64,000 nucleotides of DNA from Luscinia megarhynchos. Taxonomy: Eukaryota > Chordata > Aves > Passeriformes > Turdidae. The number at the start of each line of letters is the position of its first letter. Position 1 is the stretch's first letter. A model generated the notes under the pieces. It ran no database searches and was not told where the DNA came from. It saw nothing but the letters and a program-made list of their open reading frames with translations. Where the stretch lies: NCBI GenBank assembly GCA_034336665.1, contig CM067589.1:4307290-4371289 (forward strand), read 5' to 3'. Shown one piece after another: positions 1-12,289 of this stretch. Made by a program: the position numbers and the translations under genes.

Positions 1-1975
1 GATGGAGTGAAGGCATTTTAGTGCTTTTTTTTTCCCCTGTTTCTTGCAATAAGATGAATATTCTCCAAGTCAAGCCTGGTTTTTCCTCTGATGGTAATGG
101 TGAGTAATCCCACTGTCTTTACCTTAACTCACAACCTTTTCCAAGTTACTTCCCCATGACCCATAAAAGATGGAGAGTGAGACAGCAGTTGGGTGTGTCT
201 GAAAGCTAGTTAAGGTCTCTGTTGTTTTGTTAACAATTATAGTAATTAGAAGTGTCTTTAGTGTTTTTCATTGACATGGGGTTTTTTCTGATTTCTATGT
301 GTGCAGCAGGAGCAAATCTCTTTCTCCCACCGTTCCCCTCAGAGGACAGTGGACAATGCTGTCATTTGGCTTTTGTGCTGTGGGCCTGGGAGCTAGTGGC
401 AGGTTTACAGGCACAGGCAGAGCTCAGCACACCAACCTCCTGCCGTAGCCACAACTGAACAAATAGACCTTCAAGGCAAATGTCAGGGAAAACCTGTAAA
501 AGGGTGCTGATGGATTGGCTTTCCTTGGCTGCTTCTGGCTCTGTTAGAAAACATCCCACATCAAAACAGACGACAAAGAAGAAATAGTGGCTTCCTCAGT
601 TGTTGCATCTTGTTGTTGCTTGGGGAGAAGGCAAGCAAAGGAGCAGGAAAGGCCTTTGTTAGGGTGTTACAGAGATGTTTATTTCAGCCACCGATCTGCA
701 TCATCCAAAGTTCAGGGAACAAAGGTGAAGTGGCTTGTGGGGGGGTTCAGGTTTTGTCATGGGATAAGCAGGCGGGGAAATCCTTAGGGACCAATTGCCA
801 AGGGACAGGGGGTGTTTAAGGGGTTAGGGTGAAAAGGCCAACAGGGAATTTGGGTAGGAGTGACCAGAGACTGACGGACAGGGAGAGGGGCTGACCCAGG
901 GAACAGAACAGGAGTATCAAGAGAAGGCCATGAGAGAGGCCTCTCACGTTCCCTAGTTGGGAATACCTTTCTGGGTCTCCACACTCAGTTGTCTCAATGG
1001 CCCTCCACACACTTCTTTCCCCCAAACCACTAATCCCTCATTACCATTACTTTCCAGCCCATCTGCTCTCCATGTTTCTCCGACAGGTCTTTCAGACTGT
1101 CTTAACTGTCTTTGTAGCCCCAAATTTCAGAGGTTCAAGCATTAGGGCTGCTCCCTATGAGCTCCAGGCTCTCCTGTCCCAGAGGTGCTCTGTCTGATAG
1201 GAGCTGGGGATGTGGTGTCTGCAAGACACCTCAGCCCTGCAAGTGTGTGCAATGAACGGCTGGGCTTGCATGGGGCACTGCATGGCTGTGGAGAGCAGCA
1301 GGGGACCTGCCCAAGGTATCCTTCGCTTCTCATGCCCCCTTCTCCTGGATATGGGTGAAGGTGAGGCAGAGACTCTGGGTTCAAGCCAAGGTGATTTCTC
1401 CTTCATAGCCATTTTGTGTCTGAGAACTTTTCTCCAGCACAGGTTGATCCACAGAAAGAAGAACTCTTCCTTGTGTGCTTGGGGACCTCCTGAAACTCCC
1501 AGGGCCTCCTGGAGGTCCTAACACCTAAAAAATAAAAAAGGGTCCACTACCAATCAGGATATCTTCTTTCTCACAGGACACATTTAGTGAGGATCCAGAC
1601 AGGAAAGGACCACACTGTCCCAGTCTAGAAACAAGTTTGAGAGAAAAACACTCAGGAATGAGTGTGTTACTCTAAAAAAGGGTCCAACCATCACTTTCCA
1701 AGAACAAGAAATGAATACTATTGAATGAAAGTGAAAAAAGCCCCAACCATTTATAGACAGGGTGCCCACACAGCATGGAAAAATGTAAACAAACGTTAGA
1801 TATTGAACTGTCAGACCATACTCCTCCCACACATGCCAGAACTAAAAACCAAAATGCCAGGGAAATAAAGAAAAAAAACCACAACTGCCTCCCACATGGT
1901 GGAAAGAAAGATGTCACTGGCTTTTGTCTCAGGGGGAAAAAAATCCCAAAACTTGACACAGCTTCATGGGTATAC
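1..1975. other. Left flank, no gene recognised
   Basis: I see no keratin exon, RNA gene or convincing coding region here. Open frames are short (about 100 codons or less) and overlap on both strands. The sequence does not recur elsewhere in the window, so it lies outside the duplicated keratin units. Confidence 0.5.
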
Positions 1976-2420
1976 AGCGGGCAACCTGGTGAATCTCTGG
2001 TTTTGGTCTACTCTTCACAGATGGGAGAGTTGCTCCTCTCCCAGAGCCGGAAGAGGAATCAGTGACAGCCTCCAACAGGGTGGGAGCATGGTTTTGGTTC
2101 TCTTCTCATGCTCATTTGATCCTGTGAAACCCCTCAGCCCTGCCTTGTTGCAGTGAGTGAGGGTGACAGAGTGCTGCGGCCTTCCATGGGAGGGGTCTTA
2201 GAAGGACACCCCAAAGCGCACAGGCAGGTCTGCCTTTGCCTGAGTGATTTCAGCTCTCTTGTGAGAGCTGTTGTGTGTGATGCAGAAGAAAGGGACGAGA
2301 ATCTTTGTGTTGGGTTTCATGTAGATTTTTTATTGTTCTCTCATGAAGGGAGCCAGGGAAAGAACTGCCGATGAGGTTTAGGGGAGCTGGGATTATATAG
2401 GAAGGGCAGGGGGCGGAACA
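1976..2420 (-). repeat. LTR-like spacer module, copy 1
   Basis: On the minus strand this resembles the module at 23830-24420. It has the same CTCACAAGAGAGCTGAAATC stretch and an AATAAA at 2329-2334. A promoter-like AT box and a poly(A) signal in this spacing suggest an old LTR, but I could not define termini or a target-site duplication. Confidence 0.4.
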
Positions 2421-4000
2421 GACCAAAAGGGCCAGTTATCTGAAATTGCAGAGGCTGAACAAAGGGGGGAGGGCTGATGGGGTTATCTTGGTTTGATTTG
2501 GATTTGCTAACTTTAATATATTCAATTTTTTTAAGAGATAGGATTTAGAAGCAAAGACAAGGCAGGCTTAAAACTTAGAAGGGTATATAAAGAAATTTAT
2601 TAATAACACAGAAAAAAAATCTGAGAAATTCAGAATAAGATTTCCAGATCATTCCCTCTTCCCCCCCTTCACCCTCTATATTTCTTAACAACAACATACA
2701 GAGAACACTTCAGTCAGTTTTCCACTTAAATAATCATTTCAGTTCACTCTAGAGAGAAAAGTTCCTTTTTTTTGTTTAGGCAAAGGGGGTGTCTTCACTT
2801 TCACAATTTGCATCTGCCTGGGGGAAAATTTGCAAATTGTGAAACTTCCTCCCATCTTCATTCTTTCCAGAGCTGTGTTATGGGTTATGCTGCACACATG
2901 GGGTATGACTTTTAAGGGCAAGCTGTTCAAAGGCAAAATTTTCTTCATCTCTTTTTCCATTAAATGTCTTTGTCCATCTTTCCAGTCTCCGGAACAGAAA
3001 GCCCCATTCCCTCAGGGCAAAGTACTTTTTGCCTCAAGCACTTTAACCCCCCCCAAGTAGTTTTCCACAGTTTAAAGGAATTTCAGTGTAGTCCAGTCCC
3101 CTCATACCCCACAAAAAAGGTTTTTCAGCCACTTATCAGTGGCATCTCTTCAATCTCTTCCCATCTGGAATCTTAACTTCAATTTCACTAACTCCAGTAC
3201 TCCTTGCTTTATTCTTCTCATTCAAGGGAGCTCAGGAGATCTGCAGTCTTATCCAGGCATTAGAAGGGTTAAAATTGCACCCAGAAGATGAAGGAGCTAG
3301 GCCAAGCCATGCTGGAAAATGTGCCAAGGTTTTTCGGGCCACACGGAATGTGTGGAGGAGATGAAACTGCAAAGACCAGCTGCACTTCCCCAAGCTGCCA
3401 GGGCAGTTGAGTGGACTTCTCCTCCCCCTAGCTGCTTTCAAAATGGAAGCAGAGCCCCGGCTGAGCTGTGGCCACACTGGGGAGGGACCAGGACCCCAGC
3501 AAAGCCTTTCCTTTCCCCTGGCGACCAGGGCCCCCAGCCAAAAACAGGGGGAGGTGAGCTCGGTGGGCTCCCCCACCCCTGCACGGCCAGGCCGCATGGG
3601 GAGGGGGGACAGGCCAGGCCGGGGCCGGGCCCGGGCTGGTTGTTACCTGCTCCTTCGATGGAAGTAAAAAGAGCCAGACTAATTCTACTAATGTAATTTA
3701 TGAAAGAGAAGTACATTTTTAATTGGTTACCCGGGCTGTCAAGCACCAAATCAGTCATCTGATTGGTCCCCACAGCCCACAGAGAACGATCCCAGAGAGG
3801 AAAGAGCCCTCCTGTATTTCCATGCTCCGTGCTAGTCTTCTCAAGCGACCTCCCTCCATGCAAAACCAGCACAGGGTACAGAGTTTATACATGCAAAAGA
3901 GGATCACCCTGGGAAAGATGGGAGGAGATCTCACAAGGGTCCATTCCTGTTGGGAGAGGTGTGAGCATAGTGATGTAAGAGCTTTCCCTGCAGGGAAGGG
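2421..4000. other. Spacer, nothing recognised
   Basis: AT-rich to about 3250, then a GC-rich stretch at about 3300-3650 that opens several overlapping frames on both strands. No promoter, splice or family signature supports a gene. Confidence 0.45.
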
Positions 4001-4349
4001 CCACAGCCTCAATCCAGCCTCCTGCCTCCACACTGCCTGTGTGGTTCGAAGCTGGACAGAAGAAGGCTACTGTGAGGGAGGTGTTTGAAAAGGACAGGTA
4101 TTTGACCATCCTCGAGCATTGCTGTTTACCGTTCCCTCTTGTGTGACCTACTGAAATAATCTTCTCCATATGGTCGCCATTTTTGGGAAGCCAGGGCAGT
4201 CTTTGTAAGCTCTAATGCAAAAGGCACAAAGCAAAATCCACCACAGAAGGTCCACCCACGGCTTCTTGAACCTTTTACCCGAAGCTGAAAGGAAGAGTTC
4301 CCACACAAGGAAGGAGAAAGCAGAGGGCCATATTTGGATGCAAAACAGC
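4001..4349 (-). repeat. 3' flank shared by B and C keratin genes
   Basis: This is the conserved downstream flank of gene 1. Related sequence follows the poly(A) signal of genes 5, 7, 12, 13 and 17. The left end of the five-gene inverted repeat lies near 4000, where similarity to about 57.15 kb fades. Confidence 0.6.
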
Positions 4350-4641
4350 TTTATTGAGCATCAGGAAGAAAAGGAGGTAGCTGAAAGAGGACACCAGGAG
4401 CAGCCACAGGGGTGCAGTGGGGCTGTCCATTTGCCTGGCATGCAGAGAGATTGAGGGAGGTAAACAGATCCTACTGGGCTGGCATTGGGTACTGCTGAGA
4501 GGAAAGGAAGAAAAGGGAAGAGAATGGAAGAAAACAAGAGAAAATCAAGGGCAAAAATGCATTGTTTCAAAGATGCATCGTCAGGGCAGCACCGCATTCT
4601 AAAGTCGTGGACGTTCTTGCCCAAGGATGTTGCCAGCAGGT

Positions 4642-4950
4642 TTAGCAGGGGGGACAACATCTGCTGCCATAGCAGTTGGTGATGCAGGAGAGGTCAAAGC
4701 CCCCGGAGCTGATGGGCACTCCGCCACAGCTGAGGATGTTGCCAACGGCAGCGGAGGTGGAGGATCCCACGGCAGTGTTCTGTGGGAAGGAGCTGAGGAT
4801 GGGGCCGGGCAGGGTCACCAGCACAGCAGGCGGCTGGATGGCCACGTGGGAGCTCTGGCACTGCCTGACACAGCACTCATTGCAGCTGTTGGCCAGCGGG
4901 CAGGGGCCGCAGGGCTGGCAGCAAGGGTTGCAGGGCTGGCAGCACGACAT
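4642..4950 (-). CDS. Gene 1: feather-type beta-keratin, class C (102 aa)
   Basis: A small structural corneous beta-protein that would form the filament-matrix of cornified feather cells. An N-terminal cysteine-rich arm (residues 1-31, 11 Cys, starting [11 protein letters not shown]) precedes the [11 protein letters not shown] segment. The roughly 34-residue beta-sheet core (about 32-65) is rich in Val, Pro and Ile and contains [16 protein letters not shown] Ser/Gly-rich stretch follows, ending in a short tail [11 protein letters not shown] count 17 Cys in 102 residues, well above the seven or eight I recall for classical chicken feather keratin. The tail lacks the Gly/Tyr repeats of scale and claw keratins. 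The start is the first ATG after the acceptor. Exon 2 begins at 4971, the intron is 4972-5283, and poly(A) signal TTTATT (AATAAA on the minus strand) is at 4350-4355. Unlike gene 17 it has A at residue 60 (QNTAVG). The exact subfamily (feather, barbule or feather-like) is not resolvable here. Confidence 0.95.
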   Translation of the reverse strand: MSCCQPCNPCCQPCGPCPLANSCNECCVRQCQSSHVAIQPPAVLVTLPGPILSSFPQNTAVGSSTSAAVGNILSCGGVPISSGGFDLSCITNCYGSRCCPPC

Positions 4951-5283
4951 GGCTCAGGGTCACAGGTGCACCTGGCACAGTGGACAGGGAGAAGCAGAAA
5001 GTGAGGACCCGTGAGGAGCAGCACTGCACCCAAACACCCTGCAGCCAAGGCACCTGCTGGCCCACATTGCACTGCCCAGCTCAAAGCCCAGGAGCCACCT
5101 GAGCCAAGTCCCAGCCTCTCTGTGTCTGCACAAGACCTTCTCTCCCCTGCCCTCTCCCAGCACAAGCAGCTCCCAACTCTGGGCTGTGACAGCCCCTGTC
5201 AGCTGAGACCTACAGCCAGGAAACAGCTGGTCTTGAAGCAGCTGCAGCAGGTGGAGGAGAAGGAGAAGAGGTTTCTCACTCAC

Positions 5284-5350
5284 CTGATTCCTGAGGAGAA
5301 GGAGGTGAGAGAAGTGGATGAGAGCACAGAGACTTGGGCTGCCTTTTATA
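5284..5350 (-). promoter_or_regulatory. Core promoter and non-coding exon 1 of gene 1
   Basis: TATAAAA lies on the minus strand at 5344-5350, followed by GGCAGCCCAAG. Exon 1 ends GGAATCAG before GTGAGT, with its last base at 5284. TATA to donor is 67 bp, as in almost every gene of the array. Confidence 0.85.
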
Positions 5351-6039
5351 GCACTCCTGCATTGCCTCAGGCCCAGAGGCACCTTAGTGGAAGTCATAAT
5401 TTTGTGACCAGCTCTTGTCAAATGTTCACCATCCCAGCTAATGGTAGGGGCTGTGTCCTGGTTTCCTGCTCTGTGGCCTCTATTTCCTGGCTTCTGCCAC
5501 GTGCATTCCGAGCTAAAGACTTCTGTAAGTACCAGGATGAGAGCCCCAAGAATTTCCAGGATATAAACACGTCAGAGGAGGCAGAATGCTCGTATCATGG
5601 TCTGGATGCATTCCATGCAGTCACATGAACCTGTGTCATTCCTGTGGGTTTGCTTGTGGCAGAGTTGTCAGGATATCCCTCTCATTATTCTTGTATAACT
5701 GCCCATCTCTCCCGCCCTGTACATGCAGAAGGAAACTGGGGGGAAAAAAAATTAAATTTTTGCACCACTGGTTGCAGGAACTGATGCTGGCAATTTCCCA
5801 GGAAACAGGGCTTCCTCATGTGTTGTGGTTGCTGACAAAGGCAAACTTTGGAAATAAGGCTGCAGGAATGGGCTCTATGAGAATAGTCCAGTGGCTTCTG
5901 CTAGGTCTGACTGAGTCAGCTCTAAGTGTGTCCCAAGGGGTCTTAGCACTGCCAAACACTGAGCACATTTGTCAAACTGATACTGGCTCTCTGAAAGTGG
6001 ATTTCATTAGAACTGATTTGGGCTGGAAAGTCACTTCAT
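5351..6039 (-). other. 5' flank of gene 1 meeting 3' flank of gene 2
   Basis: To about 5720 this is the 5' flank shared by class C genes and B genes 5, 12 and 13, including the ACAAAATTATGACTT-type block about 60 bp upstream of TATA (varied from copy to copy). Beyond that it is the far 3' flank of gene 2. No further gene. Confidence 0.6.
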
Positions 6040-6225
6040 AACCATTTCATTCCACTCCTCCTGCCCTCAACAGATGGGCACTGATGCCACCTAACTAAAC
6101 CAGTTTGTTTATAGCTATGTCCAATCAGGTCTTGCAGAACTACAGAGTTGAAAAATGAAAAAAACCATTCTTGTTAATTTATTACCATGCCTCACCACCC
6201 CACTGAGAGGGACATCTTTGTCAGC
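6040..6225 (-). mobile_element. CR1-type LINE relic downstream of gene 2
   Basis: On the minus strand this reads as a degraded CR1 3' part: a GTGGTGAGGCA motif, then a segment resembling the usual CR1 wording around CCTGGT..AGTGG..G..CC and TGGCCTTGAAG-like ends. Every A gene has a copy at the same distance, so the insertion predates A-gene duplication. Confidence 0.6.
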
Positions 6226-6668
6226 TCCAAAGGAAAGGGAACAATGAAAATTGCATTTCATGATTGCAATCCTCCTCATTCTCCACGCCTTTTCCAATGA
6301 GCTAAGTCAAAAAGTTGTCTCAGAAAGAACGAGAAATCAGAGGTCGAGATTTAAATGCAAAAGCAACTTTATTGAGTCAAAATAAGAGAAGGAGGGCGCT
6401 CGGAGAGGGCAGCAGGTGCAGTCACTAAGATGCAGAGGGGAAGTCTCATGCCCTTGCCTGCGAAGAGATGGAGGAGAACAGGTCCCACTAGGTTGGCATT
6501 GAGTGGTGGGGACAGGAAAGGAATGGAAGTGATAAATGAGAGGAGGAAGAGAAGAAGGAAACAAGAGTTTGAAGTTCTATATCTGATGCCTTAAAGTTCC
6601 ATCTTCATTCCAGTAGTGGGCTCTGAGATTTTGGAGGTTCTTGCCCAAGGATGTTGGCGGCAGGATCT

Positions 6669-6995
6669 TTAGCAGGGACGACAACATCTTTCACCATAAC
6701 CGCGGGTGATGCAGGAGATGTCAAAGCCCCCGGAGCTGATGGGCACTCCCTCAGAGCTGAGGATGCTGCCAACGGCAGCGGAGGTGGAGGATCCCACCAC
6801 GGTGTTCTGTGGGAAGGAGCTGAGGATGGGGCCGGGCAGGGTCACCAGCACAGCAGGCGGCTGGATGGCCACGTGGGAGCTCTGGCACTGCCTGACACAG
6901 CACTCATTGCAGCTGTTGGCCAGCGGGCAGGGGCCGCAGGGCTGGCAGCAAGGGTTGCAGGGCTGGCACTGCTGGCACTTCTCAGGGCAGGACAT
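6669..6995 (-). CDS. Gene 2: feather-type beta-keratin, class A (108 aa)
   Basis: Same protein family and presumed role as gene 1, but with a different N-terminal arm ([17 protein letters not shown]) and tail ([12 protein letters not shown]). I count 16 Cys in 108 residues: 12 in the first 37, then 95, 104, 105 and 108. The beta core spans about residues 38-71. The frame is open upstream through the intron, but the start is placed at the MSC methionine. It follows the acceptor TGTGTGCCAG at exon 2 start 7016, and all keratins of the array begin MSC. The intron is 7017-7384, and the poly(A) signal is TTTATT (minus-strand AATAAA) at 6368-6373. The protein is identical to those of genes 8, 11 and 18. 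It pairs with gene 1 as an A-then-C unit on the minus strand, matching 16-17 and 8-9. Confidence 0.95.
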   Translation of the reverse strand: MSCPEKCQQCQPCNPCCQPCGPCPLANSCNECCVRQCQSSHVAIQPPAVLVTLPGPILSSFPQNTVVGSSTSAAVGSILSSEGVPISSGGFDISCITRGYGERCCRPC

Positions 6996-7384
6996 GTCTG
7001 GAGCCTGGCGCTGCAGCTGGCACACAGGGCAGGGAGCAAGCAGAGCACACGCACACCTCAGACACAGCCCGCAAGGCACCCCAAACCACACAAGGCCCTG
7101 CTGCCTGCCCAGCTCCAGGCTGTGCAGGCCCAAACTGGGCATCCTTTGCCTGAGCCCAGCACGCTCCTTCCCAGCTCAGCCAGGCCCAGCCGTGCTCCTG
7201 CCTGGGCTCCATGAAAATCAGCACCTCAGTCCAGCCCCAGCCTCTGGCCACAACACACGCTCTCCCCTCTGCCCACACCACCACCATGGCAGAACATTCC
7301 CAGAAGGGCAAGGGGCAGGGAGAAGAGCTGGAAATCACAATGCCGTTCTAGAGAGAGAGGAGCAGAAAGGGACTTGCAACTTAC

Positions 7385-7451
7385 CTGGTTCCCAAGGAGA
7401 AGGAGGTGACAGAAGTGGTTGACAGAGCCACCAGTTAGGCTGCCTTTTATC
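7385..7451 (-). promoter_or_regulatory. Core promoter and exon 1 of gene 2 (class A)
   Basis: GATAAAA (minus strand, 7445-7451) replaces TATAAAA, as in all A genes. Exon 1 ends GGGAACCAG before GTAAGT. Two TCATGCAG boxes (7487-7494 and 7507-7514) lie upstream, 20 bp apart. Confidence 0.8.
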
Positions 7452-8476
7452 TTGGCCCCACAGTGCCTCAGGGCCCACAGCTCGTGCTGCATGAGTGATG
7501 ATATTCCTGCATGATCCCAAATGAACGGAAACATCACTGGGAATGGTATGGCATGAGTTGGTTTTTTCCTCTGCCATGACTTTGCATGGCTTACATCATA
7601 CTCGTTCCCGCATCGACACTTCTTAATGGTGTTATGGGAGATTCCAGGTTTCCTGGGGGCAAGGATATGTCAGTGTGGTTAAGGGATATGGACTAAATGT
7701 AGAAGGAATGGAAAGGATATCAGGTGATGGCAGCCTGGGTCATTGTGGTGGAGATTTATAGTGCGGTCAAATTTGTGTAGTTCCTGGTGATTGGAAGGGC
7801 CTCATCTGCTCCCAGCCCTTTCAGTTTTTTCCTCAACACCTAACGGCTCCATGATGTGACTTGTCTTTTTAATGAATTCTGTTTGCCCTCTTCCTTAGCC
7901 TGCACTGTGAATAAAGAGGTCCACTTTCCGGGTAAAACTTAAAATGTTTAATAAAAAACGATAAAAGACAGACTATAAACCAAAAGTTGAAGGATGGAGT
8001 GCTTGGCATTTAGCCAAGAGTACACCCTCGCTCAGAAAACACTTTTATAAATGTAGCAGCATGTTGCATATTCACAGGCTCTCATGCATTATTCAAAAAC
8101 ATTCCTTTTGCATTTTCTTAACTGCCTCCCCTTCATCCTATAAGTCAACATTTTTTTGTTTTTCCTTGTGGCTGCATCCTGTCATGAAATCAATAAATCG
8201 ATCAATAAATTTCTTCCCTGGGGATCTGTTGTCTGTTGCCAACCTCTTCATCCTGACGGGATAATCCAAGAATGTGAAGAATTTCCAGATTGTCTTTTAC
8301 CATTTTTGTTAGATACATGAACAAAAACTTTTTACATCACCATGCCGTAGTCCAAGAAAAATATACTTATCATACTTCTATTTCTAAGTTTTCTTAATAG
8401 CATAACTAAAACAAACTGTATTCATACAGCAAAGTTTTCCAATATTATACATATAGCATTCATTTCAATATTCAAT
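7452..8476 (-). repeat. A-gene 5' flank, shared with genes 16 and 18
   Basis: The stretch 7452-7900 is the conserved A-gene upstream region. The AT-rich 7900-8476 part recurs inverted at 52.24-52.85 kb and more weakly at 58.06-58.68 kb. No gene seen. Confidence 0.65.
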
Positions 8477-9777
8477 ACTATGTAAAATCTTGGAGATAGA
8501 TATAGAGACATTAAAAGGACAGTAGAATAGAACAGCATTTTATTCTGAATAGAACTGTATCACAGAAGAGCACAACCTTTTATATATATTTAAAGGATGT
8601 AACTTGGACAAACACCAGTCATGCAAAAGGCAAGCAGGATACCCTCTCAGCTCTGCAAGGCTGACAAAGCAGAAGTTCTGCTAGACAATGATGTTGGGCT
8701 TGCTCAAATGTGGCAATTGAGGACCAGGTACCTAGGAAGGACATCAGCCCTGAGGAGAGATCCTAAAAACCACAGAAGGATAACTGATAAAGATGGCAAC
8801 TATGTAAAATAACGTCGACTTGGACTCACGAATGGATATGTAATCAGGGGGTAGGATAAAAAAATCTCTTTACCCGAATGCCCAGTGCACTCAGTTAGAG
8901 GATGGATCCCCCAAGTGCCCAAAGGTGCAATGAAGAATTCCTGCATTCTAATACTCAAAAAAGTGTTCTAATTTGCCTGTCTGGCTGATTGAGAATGAAT
9001 TTTGGCCACTGAGATGGGACAATCTACTTGATCGCCTGTGCATCTGGCAGATCTCTGCAATGCAATGGGACTTTCCTGGGGAAAACCACAGACCCACGGA
9101 CCAGTCTGTGACAGAAGGTGCTATGTAATAACAAGACCTTCTTTTGGCAATCCTGCCTGTATACGATGTGTGCTCTTGTGGTGCTGGCCATCAGTTTTTT
9201 GGCATTCGGGAATCTGATATTTGACTTGGCTTGATCAATTCATAATAGTTTTATGTTTGTATTTGTATCAATATGGTAATAGTTTTGGTCTAGTATTTGG
9301 AAATGTATAGTGGACAATCTAAAGTGGGCATGGTATAAAAATCCCCACTTGGTTGCAATTTTTGACATTGGAGGAAGTTTGGTGGTTTCTGCATGAACCA
9401 GCAAAGGATTCCATGGAAAAGTTGTTCTGAATGAGCTCTTTTTTATGCCCAATAACAATACTAACCATGAAACCACTCAGTCCTGCCTGTCTGGGGAGAA
9501 ACTGGGCTGAAAACGAACTGTGAGGGCAGAGTTGGAAGGGAGGAGGCTTTGGGCTATCCAGACCTTGCTGTTCTCCATTCCCTGCCATCTTTGACCTGAC
9601 AGTCATTTCTGTAGAGTAGCCAAGGATGTGTTTACCAGCTTCCACAGAAAGGGCAAAAAGTAAAATCCACCAAAAATTTTCCACTCTCGGCTTCCTCCAT
9701 CTTTTGCCCTGCGCTCAGTTCAAGAGCTCCCACAGAAGGAAGAATAAAACAGAGGCCATGTTTGGATGCCAAACTAC
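8477..9777 (-). other. 3' flank of gene 3, no gene
   Basis: AT-rich spacer repeated at 30.46-31.75 kb and inverted at 50.94-52.24 kb. It looks like old interspersed repeat sequence, but I cannot name the family. The only frames are short and not kept between copies. Confidence 0.5.
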
Positions 9778-10079
9778 TTTATTGAGTGCAAGGAGAAAAA
9801 GACAGAAGCTCACAAGGGGAACCAGAGGCCGGGACTAGGATACAGTGAGTGTGTCTGTCAGCTGGGCCTGCAGATGGAGGCAAGGAGAGAAGCCAGCAGG
9901 TCCCACTAGGCTGGCATTGGGTGGGGCTGACAGGAAGGGAAGGGAAGAGAAATGGAAAAGAGTGGTAGAAGCAAACAGGAAGCGAAAGGCATAAAAGTAA
10001 TGTTCAAAATATCCATTATCACTCCAGCCGCGTTATCTGAGTTGGTGGAGGTTCTTGCCCAAGTATGCTGCCCGAAGAT

Positions 10080-10376
10080 TTAGCAGGGGTTACAACATCT
10101 GCTGCCATAGCAGTTGGTGATGCAGGAGATGTCAAAGCCCCCGGAGCTGATGGGCACTCCGCCACAGCTGAGGATGTTGCCAACAGCAGCGGAGGTGGAG
10201 GATCCCACCACGGTGTTCTGTGGGAAGGAGCTGAGGATGGGGCCGGGCAGGGTCACCAGCACAACAGGCGGCTCAATGGCCACGTGGGAGCTCTGGCACT
10301 GCCTGACACAGCACTCATTGCAGCTGTTGGCCAGCGGGCAGGGGCCGCAGGGCTGGCAGCAAGGGTTGCAGGACAT
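10080..10376 (-). CDS. Gene 3: feather-type beta-keratin, class B (98 aa)
   Basis: Shortest class: the arm is [19 protein letters not shown], so one or two of the Cys-Gln-Pro-Cys repeats of classes A and C are absent. I count 15 Cys in 98 residues. The beta core is about residues 28-61 and the tail is CYGSRCC.PC. Variants from the B consensus are A38V (EPPVVL) and P96N in the tail (RCCNPC, unique to this gene). Exon 2 starts at 10397, after TTCTATCCTAG. The intron is 10398-10708, and the poly(A) signal is at 9778-9783 on the minus strand. It is head-to-head with gene 4 across a 3.5 kb spacer, like 10/11 and 15/14. Confidence 0.95.
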   Translation of the reverse strand: MSCNPCCQPCGPCPLANSCNECCVRQCQSSHVAIEPPVVLVTLPGPILSSFPQNTVVGSSTSAAVGNILSCGGVPISSGGFDISCITNCYGSRCCNPC

Positions 10377-10708
10377 GGCTCGGGGTCACAGGAGCACCTA
10401 GGATAGAAGGAAGGGAGAAGGAGAAAGTGAGGACACATGAGGAGCAGCACTGCACCCAAGAACCCTGCAGCCAAGGCACCTGCTGGCCCACATTGCACTG
10501 CCCAGCTCAAAGCCCAGGAGCCACCTGAGCCAAGTCCCAGCCTCTCTCTGTGTCTGCACAAGACCTTCTCTCCCCTGCCCTCTCCCAGCACCAGCAGCTC
10601 CCAGCTCTGGTCTGTGACAGCCCCTGTCAGCTGAGACCTACAGCCAGGAAAGTGCTGGTCATGAAGAAGCAGTAGCAGCAGGAGGAGGAGAAGAGGTTTC
10701 CCACTCAC

Positions 10709-10775
10709 CTGATTCCTGAGGAGGAGGATGTGAGAGAAGTGGATGAGAGCACAGAGACTTGGGCTGCCTTTTATA
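10709..10775 (-). promoter_or_regulatory. Core promoter and exon 1 of gene 3 (class B)
   Basis: TATAAAA on the minus strand at 10769-10775. Exon 1 ends GGAATCAG before GTGAGT. Confidence 0.85.
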
Positions 10776-11639
10776 GCACTCCTGCACTGCCTCAGGCCCA
10801 GAGGCACCTTAGTGGAAGTCATAATTTTGTGACCAGCTCATATCAAACATGCACCATCCCAGCTAATGGTAGGGGCTGTGTCCTGATTTCCTGCACTGCG
10901 GCCTCTATTTCCTGGCTCTGCTGTGTGCATTCCTATCTGAAGACATCTATAAGTGCCGGGATGCAAGGCCCAAGAATTTCCAGGATAGAAACACGTCAGA
11001 GGAGGCAGAATGCTCGGATCATGATCTGGTGGCATTCCATGCAGGCATGAGATGCGTCTTGATTCCTTCCCTGCTGGGTCAGTCTTCGGCCAACAAGCCA
11101 TGCCCTTCTCTCCACCTCCTTCCTACTCTTCCCCTTGTGTTTTCCTTTTCTCCAGGAGCCACAGCAAGGACACTTCCCCCAGAAAAGTGCTGCCCTACCT
11201 CCCTCGGGCCCACAGCCACATGCTGGTCTTTCTCACCACATGTTCTTACCAACAAGCCTTGGTTGTTATTACCAGCTGTGCTGGGATGACCCTGGCTGGA
11301 TGGCCGGCACACTCCAGCCTCTCTACCCCTCACCCCCTTCTGAGATGAACAAGGAAGAGAATATAGGAAGGAAAAACAACGAAAATATTAAGATTCAAGT
11401 ATTTGCTAAAATATGATCAGAAGATGGTGCATACACTAGGGCACCCAAAAAAACCCCAACTCTCTCTTTTTTCTCTACTTCAATTAGAAAGTTCTATCTG
11501 GCCACTTTCCAGGAAGCAGGGCTTGAGCAAATGCAGGGATGTTCATTGAAGACAAACATTGCAAATAAAAAACGACCAGCTTTGTTTCTCCTTTCAATTG
11601 CTGTTGTGTCTAAGTTCATGTTAACGGCATGGAATATAC

Positions 11640-12000
11640 CTTTTACTCGAACTAGGTCAACTGTCTGATGCACTCTCTGGATCTTGCCATCCCCCAGCTC
11701 CTGATGGGGAAGGGAGTGTTGAGAGACAGCGCTGATGCTGTGTGAGCCCTGCTCAGCAGGAGCCAAAGGACTGAGTGTTACTGAGACCTTTGTAACACCC
11801 AGCACAGAGCACAGCCCTGCCGGGGCTGCTGTGGGGAACATGAACTGCATGTCAGGCAGACCCAACACAGCCACAAGCCTTGGCTGGCTCCAGGGGCATC
11901 CAGCTCCTGTGTTTGAGACATCCCCATCAGCCCTTATCTCCTAGACTTGTCCACTGGGATGGGACACAGTCTCTTCCTGTCCAGGCCAATGCTACCACTC
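11640..12000 (-). repeat. Five-copy spacer block, copy 1
   Basis: Minus-strand copy of a block also at 21400-21800, 33580-33990, 48700-49090 and 61400-61790. All lie 1.0-1.3 kb upstream of a B gene. A 93-codon frame is open in the other four copies but shifted here by one missing base near 11908, so I do not call it coding. Confidence 0.65.
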
Positions 12001-12289
12001 ACAGTGCTGCTGAGTGAGGTGAGGACCAAGACTTTGCAACAAATGAGGGGATGGACCTGAAGGCGTCGGGCTATGGATGTTGTCTTGCTCTGAGTGGTTG
12101 CATAGATATTCTGGGGGGCACTGGGACAGTCAAGAGCTTTGACTCCTTGGGAGATGAAGCCAACACCAATCTTCACTCTACCTCCTTCCAGGCAGTGGCA
12201 GAGATTGATAGAGTCTGCATAAACCCTTACAGGTAGTGTTAGACAGCTGTGGTAGGTGAAACAGATCCAATTCCCTCCATAATGGAGGC

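Noticed and set aside
5011..5628. 205-codon plus-strand frame opposite the gene 1 intron and promoter
   Set aside because: It runs antisense through intron, exon 1 and upstream flank of gene 1, is not kept at full length in other copies, and has no recognisable domain.
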